In this document: piece after piece, positions 1-5,208 of the stretch
Layout of the letters: each line of letters opens with the position of its first letter
How positions within the stretch are numbered: position 1 is the stretch's first letter
Source: an uncultured Veillonella sp.
GTDB lineage: Bacteria; Bacillota; Negativicutes; Veillonellales; Veillonellaceae
NCBI GenBank assembly: GCA_900552445.1
Contig: URZS01000101.1
Span: 1 to 5,208 of the forward strand
DNA: 5,208 nucleotides
Direction: 5' to 3'
Program-made: the position numbers and the translations under genes
The notes under the pieces: generated by a model
Database searches by the model: none
What the model was told of the DNA's origin: nothing
The model's input: the letters and a program-made list of their open reading frames with translations, nothing else

Positions 1-1181
1 CTTCCGATCTCATTAAATTCAGCTACAATCTCTTCTAATACTGCTGGGTTTTCTACCAATCTTAATAATGTACGGCCAATAATATTGGTACCGTCCACAA
101 TGGTTTGCTCAATGGTAGGTTCTAGCATGGCATCCGCGAATTCTTTAGCGTGGCACACTTTATCTGGACCAGCCAAGCGTAATTTAGGATGCAGTGCAGC
201 GCATTGATAGCTGACATTACCAATATCAGAGCTACCGCCGAGGGCTGCTGCCCCTGGTTCAAAATCGAGGCCCATATCTGCCATTACCTCTTCAATCAGC
301 GCTGTACCGCGATGGTTTTGGTTCATATCATCATAAGGGTTGCCATAAAACTCAACATCTACTGTTGTACCTGTACAAAGGGCAGCACCTTCAAAGATTT
401 TTTTAATCTGTTCAGATAAACCGTTCAAATAGTCTCGTTCCGTGTGGCGCACAGTGACTTCCAGTTCACCAAAGGCAGGAATGACATTAGAGGCTGTACC
501 ACCAGCAATGATCCATGTACCGATGCGCGTTTCAGGGCGCACTTGTTGGCGCATCATATCCATAGCATGAATAGCGAGTTGTACGCCGTTCACCGCATTG
601 ACGCCATTCCAAGGCTCGCCTGCGGCATGGGCCGGTTTACCGTGGAATTTAGCACGGAAACAATCGAGGGCCAAGAATTGTGAATTAGGTCGTGTCTCCT
701 CGCCATCGAGGTGAACCATGATAGCAAAATCATAGTCTTTAAATACGCCGGCATTACACATATCTACCTTGCACCCCATCGCTTCTTCGTCTGGTGTGCC
801 GATGATATCGATATCCATGTTGAAAGCTACGCCGTCTTGCTGCATTTTATGAAGCGTTAATGCCGCGAGTATGCTCATGGCACCACTGGCGCAGTGACCG
901 CACGCATGACCTACTTCAGGCAATGCATCGTATTCACATAAAATGGCCAAACGACCTTGAGGGTTGTCTACTTTTACAACAGAGGCCTTGAAAGCTGTTG
1001 GCAAATCACAGAATTCATAGATTACATCCATACCATATTTTTCTAAAGTAGCACCAATGGTTTTTACGGACTGGAACTCCTGACCAGAAAGCTCAGGATT
1101 TTTGGCTAATGTATAATTCACCGCAAAAGCATCTGGGGCGAAGCTTTTACAAAGGTCGGAAAATGTATGTGTAAGGGACAT
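1..1181 (-). CDS. M20-family metallo-amidohydrolase / dipeptidase (AbgB/PM20D2-like), C-terminus cut by window edge
   Basis: Read on the minus strand, an uninterrupted frame of 393 codons starts at the ATG at 1181-1179, four bases after a GGAGG ribosome binding site (1190-1186). The protein has no signal peptide and should be a cytoplasmic zinc-type hydrolase of amide bonds in small peptides or N-acyl amino acids. Family motifs appear in order: EYDALPEVGHACGH (residues 83-96, with Cys94 and His96 as expected metal ligands), the TPDEE acidic pair (129-133), His157 in MVH, the dimerisation-domain motif GKPAHAA (181-187), NVIP (232-235), GGSSDIGN (315-322) and a late His344 in CHAKEF. The Cys ligand and the SSDIGNVSY motif resemble p-aminobenzoyl-glutamate hydrolase subunit B and PM20D2 dipeptidases more than classic M20A enzymes. 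All expected catalytic ligands are present. Family members of this type run about 390-480 residues, so little is probably missing. The last three residues (EIG) may come from adapter sequence rather than the genome. The exact substrate cannot be read from the sequence. Confidence 0.93.
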   Translation of the reverse strand, partial: MSLTHTFSDLCKSFAPDAFAVNYTLAKNPELSGQEFQSVKTIGATLEKYGMDVIYEFCDLPTAFKASVVKVDNPQGRLAILCEYDALPEVGHACGHCASGAMSILAALTLHKMQQDGVAFNMDIDIIGTPDEEAMGCKVDMCNAGVFKDYDFAIMVHLDGEETRPNSQFLALDCFRAKFHGKPAHAAGEPWNGVNAVNGVQLAIHAMDMMRQQVRPETRIGTWIIAGGTASNVIPAFGELEVTVRHTERDYLNGLSEQIKKIFEGAALCTGTTVDVEFYGNPYDDMNQNHRGTALIEEVMADMGLDFEPGAAALGGSSDIGNVSYQCAALHPKLRLAGPDKVCHAKEFADAMLEPTIEQTIVDGTNIIGRTLLRLVENPAVLEEIVAEFNEIG

Positions 1182-1191
1182 AGCGCCTCCA

Positions 1192-1233
1192 ATAGATATA
1201 ATTAAAAATGTGAGTTCATAGATATAATCAAAA
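1192..1233. repeat. 16-bp tandem direct repeat upstream of the amidohydrolase
   Basis: ATAGATATAATTAAAA at 1192-1207 and ATAGATATAATCAAAA at 1218-1233 match at 15 of 16 positions, with starts 26 bases apart (about two and a half helical turns). The first copy lies immediately upstream of the amidohydrolase ribosome binding site, so both would fall in its leader or promoter region. It could be a pair of regulator binding sites or simply AT-rich chance similarity. The repeat is directly visible; its function is inferred. Confidence 0.5.
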
Positions 1234-1278
1234 TATTAAACGAAAGCCATGTTTAAATTCGAAATTCGTGTACTCTTA

Positions 1279-1309
1279 ATTATACAATGTTATTGCCTAT
1301 TGGTGTAAA
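1279..1309 (-). promoter_or_regulatory. Candidate promoter for the amidohydrolase gene
   Basis: On the minus strand a perfect TATAAT -10 hexamer lies at 1284-1279. TTTACA at 1309-1304 is the best -35 candidate (five of six consensus bases), but the 19-base spacer is longer than the ideal 17. Transcription would start near 1272 and give a leader of about 90 bases that includes both copies of the 16-bp direct repeat. The spacer overlaps the -35 element of the divergent plus-strand promoter, so the two would compete for polymerase. Confidence 0.45.
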
Positions 1310-1321
1310 ATTCCGTACAAT
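1293..1321 (+). promoter_or_regulatory. Promoter for the amino-acid-binding lipoprotein gene
   Basis: TTGCCT (1293-1298) and TACAAT (1316-1321) are separated by exactly 17 bases and match sigma-70/sigma-A consensus at four and five of six positions. Transcription would start near 1328 and give a leader of about 43 bases before the ATG at 1371. That start point makes the in-frame ATG at 1332 an unlikely translation start. A second TACAAT at 1283-1288 has no good -35 partner. Confidence 0.6.
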
Positions 1322-1359
1322 ATAAACAGAAATGTATAAAACATGTATATGGATGTTTG

Positions 1360-1365
1360 AGGAGG
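1360..1365 (+). promoter_or_regulatory. Ribosome binding site that fixes the lipoprotein start
   Basis: AGGAGG lies five bases before the ATG at 1371. The frame is open further upstream to an ATG at 1332, but that codon has no Shine-Dalgarno sequence and would place 13 extra residues, including acidic ones, ahead of a normal lipoprotein signal peptide. The start at 1371 is therefore preferred. Confidence 0.9.
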
Positions 1366-1370
1366 ATACT

Positions 1371-2153
1371 ATGTTTAAGTTCAAAAAATTGACAGCCATC
1401 GCCCTCGTAGCGGTAGCAGCATTGGGTTTATTGGCTGGTTGTGGCAACGACAAACCTAAAATGACACAACAAGAAGGTGTATTGCGTGTAGGTTCTGAAA
1501 CTACATTCCCACCATTCGAATTCACTGAAGGCGAAAAATACGTTGGTTTCGACGTTGATTTGTCCGAAGCAATTTCCAAAAAAATCGGCCTAAAAATGGA
1601 ATTCAAATCCATGGGCTTCGACGCTTTGATTCCAGCTGTTCAATCTGGCGATATCGACATGATCGCTGCAGGTATCAATGCTACTCCAGAACGTGAAAAA
1701 GTATTGGACTTCTCCGATGTGTACTTTGACCAAGGTGGTTTCATTACAGTTGTTCGTAAAGACAACACAACAATCCACAACATGGACGAATTGGCAGGCA
1801 AAACTGTAGGTGCTCAAATCGGCACAATCCCTGTTGAAATGGCTCAAAAAATCCCTGGCACAACAGTAAAACAAATCGATTCCAACGCTAATATCTTCAT
1901 GGAATTGAAAGCTGGCACAATCGATGGCGCTATCATCGACAACGCAGTAGCTATGTACTACCTCAAACAAGGCGCTGATCAAGACCTTAAACTCGTAGGC
2001 GAACCTACTCAATCCCCAGGCACAGTTTTGGGCGTGAAAAAAGGCAACAAAGCTTTACAAGAAGCTGTTAACAAAGCGCTTAAAGAACTTAAAGAAGACG
2101 GCACTTACCAAAAAATCTACGACAAATGGTTCGGCGATTACATCAAAAAATAA
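1371..2153 (+). CDS. Amino acid ABC transporter substrate-binding lipoprotein (family 3, GlnH-like)
   Basis: This 260-residue protein captures an amino acid outside the cytoplasmic membrane and hands it to an ABC permease. It begins with a lipoprotein signal peptide: basic MFKFKK, a hydrophobic segment (about 7-20) and lipobox LAGC with the acylated Cys at residue 24. The mature part is a full-length family 3 binding fold: GSETTFPPFEF (41-51), GFDVDLSEAI (59-68, close to the family signature), TPERE with Arg108 expected to bind the ligand carboxylate, LDFSDVYF (112-119), LAGKTVGAQIGT (141-152, start of lobe two), and AIIDNAVA (187-194) with Asp190 expected to bind the alpha-amino group. Arg108 and Asp190 support an alpha-amino acid ligand, but polar versus basic specificity (Gln, Glu, Arg, Cys) cannot be decided. 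Codon use is markedly biased toward TTC, ATC, GAC and GGC, unlike the neighbouring genes, which suggests strong expression. It ends with tandem TAA TAG stops. No permease or ATPase gene adjoins it, so it is an orphan here that probably serves a transporter encoded elsewhere. Confidence 0.95.
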   Translation: MFKFKKLTAIALVAVAALGLLAGCGNDKPKMTQQEGVLRVGSETTFPPFEFTEGEKYVGFDVDLSEAISKKIGLKMEFKSMGFDALIPAVQSGDIDMIAAGINATPEREKVLDFSDVYFDQGGFITVVRKDNTTIHNMDELAGKTVGAQIGTIPVEMAQKIPGTTVKQIDSNANIFMELKAGTIDGAIIDNAVAMYYLKQGADQDLKLVGEPTQSPGTVLGVKKGNKALQEAVNKALKELKEDGTYQKIYDKWFGDYIKK

Positions 2154-2182
2154 TAGGTATTCTAAGAAACTAGGATAAACAT

Positions 2183-2251
2183 ATCCCCTCTGAAAGACTT
2201 CAATCTTCACACATATTGTGATATTCGAGAGCCTTCAGAGGGGATTTTTTT
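2183..2251 (+). terminator. Intrinsic terminator of the lipoprotein gene
   Basis: A perfect 12-bp stem pairs ATCCCCTCTGAA (2183-2194) with TTCAGAGGGGAT (2234-2245), followed by a run of seven T (2245-2251). The loop is unusually long at 39 bases and holds a small inner hairpin (CACA 2210-2213 with TGTG 2217-2220). It starts about 30 bases after the stop codon and isolates the binding-protein gene from the gene downstream. Confidence 0.85.
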
Positions 2252-2360
2252 GTTCCTTTCTACATCAACTAATAATGCCTTTCATTGTCATAGCAAAACA
2301 GATATCAATACACATACTATACATTGATGAGTAGCAGATAGTATCACATGTATTCCCTCT
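2252..2360. other. AT-rich intergenic spacer
   Basis: No coding frame of note is present on either strand. The only structure I see is a 7-bp inverted repeat, ATACTAT (2314-2320) and ATAGTAT (2338-2344), around a 17-base loop. It lacks a following T run, so it is not a terminator. Confidence 0.5.
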
Positions 2361-2389
2361 TTCACGGCACTCCGTGTTCGTTATATAAT
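2361..2389 (+). promoter_or_regulatory. Promoter for the Sel1-like repeat protein gene
   Basis: TTCACG (2361-2366, four of six consensus) and a perfect TATAAT (2384-2389) are separated by 17 bases. Transcription would start near 2396 and leave a leader of about 28 bases that contains the AAGGAGG ribosome binding site (2413-2419). The preceding terminator means this gene needs its own promoter, which supports the call. Confidence 0.65.
2363..2376. repeat. Small inverted repeat within the promoter spacer
   Basis: CACGG (2363-2367) and CCGTG (2372-2376) form a 5-bp inverted repeat around CACT, overlapping the -35 element and the upstream part of the spacer. The location would suit a repressor site, but the element is short and could be chance. 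Confidence 0.3.
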
Positions 2390-2423
2390 AAATGTGTATT
2401 CTATAGTATAACAAGGAGGCCTA

Positions 2424-4793
2424 ATGGCACAGTACTTTACGGAACGCCTACAAAAGGTCTTCCACATGATTTTTAGATCCTATAATCAAAAAGCGGCTCA
2501 AGAGGGTTTACGTCAGCTTGAACTTATTGTCAACAATCAGCAAGATGCAGTGTCAGCTGATCATCGGGCCTTGCGAAATGATATGTCTACGCGTCTTGAA
2601 AGCGAAATTCATAGCAAAGAGGATGCTCTTAACATTGCTAACGATCCAGAAGCACGCGAGCTAGGTGATGCATATGCCCTTCTAGCACGCGTTTATGCAG
2701 GTCCCCGCTTTACTTGGGAGGAATCCAATTTCCCAGAGGACAATATGCGTACCTATCAATGCTTACACGATAGTATTCGCCGTTGTAGTCCTATTGGTAC
2801 CTTACAAGCATTGCGCATTAAAGGCTCTATTACGCCTACTGTGGAAAAGGATATGCAAATCTCCTTTGACGATGCATTCCGCATTGTCTACGATTACGCA
2901 GAGCAAGACGATGCCTATTGCCAGTATGTAATTGGTAACGTATTTTTCTGGCGCGACGACAATCGCATTGAATCAGCAAAAAATATGATTACGCCACCTC
3001 CTCTAAGTTGGTCTAAACGCATCCAACGAAGTCTACAAGGCGGCTCCATACACGATCGTATTGCAGCCTTACAAGGGACAGTACCAGACGAGAAATTGCA
3101 AGAAAACGCATCGGATTTAGCGAAAAGATGGCTTAATAAAGCGCTCTATAATGGGCTTGCCATGTTCCAAGGAAATTTGCGCAACATCTATATCGACGAA
3201 GGCGACTTTGAAAACGCTCGCCGCGTAGCTAGAACGGCAGCAAACCTTGGCAATCCAGCCATGATGCTCTATACAGGCCTAGACTGTCACGAAAACGGCA
3301 ACTTTGAAGATGCTTTCACGTGGTTTACTAAGGCAGCCGCCTTAGGTCAATCTGAAAGCATCGCCGAGTTAGCGGACTACTACTATCATTTCTACGATGC
3401 CAAAGAATTGCGTAGCACCATTCCTTACGATCCAGTTAAGGCTATCGGACTCTATCGCCGTGCAGCTACTAAGAACTTTAGCGATGCTGGATATACCGCA
3501 TTACAAGCGGCCTTTGGTTATATCTTTCACATTGGCCACCTTCCTCTAGACTGGGGCCTTATTGCAGACTTAACGCACATGGCGGCTACTAAGGAACGCT
3601 TTATGTTCGCCTTGCCATACATTGGTTATATGCGCATCCACGGTTTAGGGGTGACGAAAAATATTCGCTTCGCTGTTCAATCCTTACTGCGCGTCTTAGA
3701 TGAAGAGCAACGGGCCTTCGAAGAGGAAAACCGGGTTCTCTTCTACGATATTACGCGCGCCTTAACACGAGTTGCTCTCGGCTATGCTTATGAAAAAGGT
3801 TATGTAACAGGCAAACCAGATTTAGATTTAGCTGTATCCTATTACGAACAATCGCATCAATACATCTTATCTCATAAGGCAAACTTAGATGAAGAGTTAA
3901 AAGATGTTCCTATCGATGACGAAGCAGCCGAGCGATTAGAAGCATTTGAAGAAATTGATGGTCATTGGCAGTATAAAGAAGGCATTGTAGAGTCCACTAC
4001 GACTGTACGCCCTGCCCCTACCACATGGCCTCAAAATGCAGCTCGATTATCTGTAACTATGGATGACTTCCTATGGGATACTACCTTATATGATTGGCAA
4101 ACCATAGAAAAAGCCTTAACAGCCCAAGATGAATTAAAGCTAAGCTTTTACAATCATTTCCTATCCGTTCCAGACAAATTGCGCAACATCTTTAAATTAG
4201 ATGTAAAGCGTATGCCACGTGATACGTACCAAGTCAGATTACATGGGTATGATTCTACAGAAGGTCAAGAAACCATTTATCGAGCACTATTCAATAAAGA
4301 TAATACTGTTCAACTATTAAAAGACCTCTACGATACGCATCAGTTGCCTGAATTAGGAGATAACTGGTCTGTCGAAAAGAATGAAGATAAAGCAACTTGG
4401 CACTATGTACTCGATGTAGATCAACAAGCATTCCTGCTCGAAGAATACGACGATGCGAACGCTATGATTCAAACTGCATTGCAGGGCCTAAAAGAGAAAA
4501 AGTACGAACAAATTAATATTCGTACTCACGACTTTGTAGGTCCATCCTATTTCATTTTTAAAGGCAATCAAGCGAATCCATTTAGAGTACAGCTCTATCT
4601 GAAAGAATCTGTGCGCCACACCATCGACGAAAATGGGAATCAAGAAAACACTCCAGGCAACACCTATTTATTTGAACAATACGTAGGCAACGAAGTATCC
4701 TTGAACTATTGGATTCAAAAAACAATCAATACCTTGGAAATCCCTGAACTAGACAACTGGAAAAAACTCAGCGTACCAAAGGCATTACAATAA
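2424..4793 (+). CDS. Sel1/TPR-like repeat protein with uncharacterised C-terminal region
   Basis: The 789-residue protein starts at an ATG four bases after AAGGAGG (2413-2419). It has no signal peptide or membrane segment, so it is expected in the cytoplasm. Helical repeats of the Sel1-like (alpha/alpha, TPR-related) type are clearest between about residues 230 and 480: GDFENARRVARTAANLGNPA (260-279), FEDAFTWFTKAAALGQSESI (294-313), DPVKAIGLYRRAATKNFSDA (336-355), IGYMRIHGLGVTKNIRFAVQ (400-419) and ALGYAYEKG...DLDLAVSYYEQ (451-476). Weaker, degenerate helical repeats probably fill residues 80-180. Sel1-like repeats are protein-protein interaction scaffolds; no enzyme motif is visible. Residues about 485-535 form an acidic, then Thr/Pro-rich linker. 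Residues 540-789 are a mixed alpha/beta region that I do not recognise and that appears internally duplicated, both halves ending in PEL(G)DNW (642-648 and 774-779). The gene is a single transcription unit between two terminators. Its role is unknown. Confidence 0.88.
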   Translation: MAQYFTERLQKVFHMIFRSYNQKAAQEGLRQLELIVNNQQDAVSADHRALRNDMSTRLESEIHSKEDALNIANDPEARELGDAYALLARVYAGPRFTWEESNFPEDNMRTYQCLHDSIRRCSPIGTLQALRIKGSITPTVEKDMQISFDDAFRIVYDYAEQDDAYCQYVIGNVFFWRDDNRIESAKNMITPPPLSWSKRIQRSLQGGSIHDRIAALQGTVPDEKLQENASDLAKRWLNKALYNGLAMFQGNLRNIYIDEGDFENARRVARTAANLGNPAMMLYTGLDCHENGNFEDAFTWFTKAAALGQSESIAELADYYYHFYDAKELRSTIPYDPVKAIGLYRRAATKNFSDAGYTALQAAFGYIFHIGHLPLDWGLIADLTHMAATKERFMFALPYIGYMRIHGLGVTKNIRFAVQSLLRVLDEEQRAFEEENRVLFYDITRALTRVALGYAYEKGYVTGKPDLDLAVSYYEQSHQYILSHKANLDEELKDVPIDDEAAERLEAFEEIDGHWQYKEGIVESTTTVRPAPTTWPQNAARLSVTMDDFLWDTTLYDWQTIEKALTAQDELKLSFYNHFLSVPDKLRNIFKLDVKRMPRDTYQVRLHGYDSTEGQETIYRALFNKDNTVQLLKDLYDTHQLPELGDNWSVEKNEDKATWHYVLDVDQQAFLLEEYDDANAMIQTALQGLKEKKYEQINIRTHDFVGPSYFIFKGNQANPFRVQLYLKESVRHTIDENGNQENTPGNTYLFEQYVGNEVSLNYWIQKTINTLEIPELDNWKKLSVPKALQ

Positions 4794-4809
4794 AAATAAC
4801 CAAGAATAT

Positions 4810-4845
4810 AAAAGGAGCTAGTGTATAAAGTACTAGCTCCTTTTT
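4810..4845. terminator. Bidirectional intrinsic terminator between convergent genes
   Basis: A 13-bp perfect stem pairs 4810-4822 (AAAAGGAGCTAGT) with 4832-4844 (ACTAGCTCCTTTT) around a nine-base loop. On the plus strand it is followed by T residues to 4845; on the minus strand the A run before the stem (from 4810) gives a matching T tract. It lies 17 bases after the Sel1-like stop codon and 26 bases beyond the stop of the minus-strand gene, so it can serve both. Confidence 0.88.
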
Positions 4846-4869
4846 ATAACCTATGAATAGGCTAAACTA

Positions 4870-5208
4870 TTATAAATGATCATGAGGGTAATGAACACGG
4901 AAGTCCCCATTTAGTTCCATAGCCTGAATATCTTGTCGTTCAATCTTATCGAGCATTTTAGAACGAGCAGTTGTCATGCTATTATCACTATGCTTTCCAC
5001 CAAAGAGAGCGAACTTAGATTTACCAAGCGTATACAAAGTTTGTACATAAAACTCTCCAGAATGCCCAAACGGTTTATCATAGCCTAGGCCAACAGAAAT
5101 ATGAGGGGTCATATTCACATTGACACCTGTCTTAAAGCCATTATTAGAGATACCATTTACAGGAAATGCGATATTATAGTTATAAATATCATCACTAGTC
5201 CATTCTAT
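4870..5208 (-). CDS. C-terminal fragment of an unrecognised protein, possibly beta-rich
   Basis: On the minus strand the frame is open from the right window edge to a TAA stop at 4872-4870, giving at least 113 residues. An internal GTG at 5118 exists, but it has no convincing ribosome binding site and the frame continues upstream without a stop, so this is almost certainly the end of a longer gene. The visible part has alternating polar/hydrophobic strands rich in Gly and aromatic residues (for example FKTGVNVNMTPHISVGLGYD and GEFYVQTLYTLGKSKFALFG), then a charged, probably helical stretch (TTARSKMLDKIERQDIQAME) and an HYPHDHL tail. The first half is compatible with beta-barrel or other beta-sheet strands of an exported or outer-membrane protein. 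The C-terminus lacks the terminal aromatic residue typical of outer-membrane barrels, so that idea is weak. I do not recognise a family. Confidence 0.7.
   Translation of the reverse strand: MEWTSDDIYNYNIAFPVNGISNNGFKTGVNVNMTPHISVGLGYDKPFGHSGEFYVQTLYTLGKSKFALFGGKHSDNSMTTARSKMLDKIERQDIQAMELNGDFRVHYPHDHL

Noticed and set aside
189..683. Two plus-strand open frames of 76 and 79 codons
   Set aside because: They lie antisense within the conserved M20 amidohydrolase, have no good ribosome binding sites and show no recognisable protein character.
1332..1370. Upstream in-frame start that would extend the lipoprotein by 13 residues
   Set aside because: It has no Shine-Dalgarno sequence, sits almost at the predicted transcription start and would disrupt the signal peptide; the ATG at 1371 has an ideal site.
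1280..2012. Two minus-strand open frames of 110 and 140 codons
   Set aside because: They are antisense shadows of the strongly coding binding-protein gene, whose biased codon use keeps the opposite frame open.
2314..2344. 7-bp inverted repeat considered as a terminator or riboswitch element
   Set aside because: The stem is short and AT-rich, the loop is 17 bases and no T run follows; no conserved riboswitch core is visible.
2695..2931. Plus-strand open frame of 78 codons
   Set aside because: It overlaps the Sel1-like gene in another frame and lacks a ribosome binding site.
4870..5118. 82-codon minus-strand gene starting at a GTG at 5118
   Set aside because: The frame continues upstream to the window edge without a stop and there is no convincing ribosome binding site at the GTG, so it is treated as the end of a longer gene.

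Overview
The window looks like chromosomal DNA from a low-to-moderate GC member of the Negativicutes, most plausibly Veillonella or a close relative. This is inferred from strong AGGAGG-type ribosome binding sites, sigma-70 type promoters, compact intrinsic terminators and the kinds of protein encoded. No rRNA or marker gene is present to settle the taxonomy. I see no RNA gene, CRISPR array, insertion sequence, integrase or phage gene.

Layout: (1) Positions 1-1181, minus strand: an M20-family metallo-amidohydrolase/dipeptidase, nearly complete but running off the left edge. The first ten bases of the window equal the end of the standard Illumina adapter, so the left edge is probably a contig end with adapter residue. 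(2) Positions 1182-1370: a divergent control region with a good promoter for the gene to the right, a candidate overlapping promoter for the amidohydrolase, and a 16-bp direct repeat (15/16 identical) beside the amidohydrolase start. (3) Positions 1371-2153, plus strand: a lipoprotein amino-acid-binding protein of an ABC importer (family 3, GlnH/ArtJ type), closed by its own terminator, with no permease or ATPase gene beside it. (4) Positions 2154-2423: terminator, AT-rich spacer and a strong promoter whose spacer carries a small inverted repeat. (5) Positions 2424-4793, plus strand: a 789-residue cytoplasmic Sel1/TPR-like repeat protein with an unrecognised C-terminal region that seems to contain an internal duplication. 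(6) Positions 4794-4869: a hairpin that can terminate transcription from both sides. (7) Positions 4870-5208, minus strand: the C-terminal part of an unrecognised protein with beta-strand-like patterning, running off the right edge.

How they may work together: the amidohydrolase and the binding protein are divergent and share a short control region, so coupling of peptide/amidated amino acid hydrolysis with amino acid uptake is possible but is only an inference. The Sel1-like gene is a separate single-gene transcription unit, and the right-hand partial gene converges on it. Overall this is mostly an ordinary housekeeping/accessory region. I do not see a convincing new multi-gene system; the least explained element is the C-terminal part of the Sel1-like protein.
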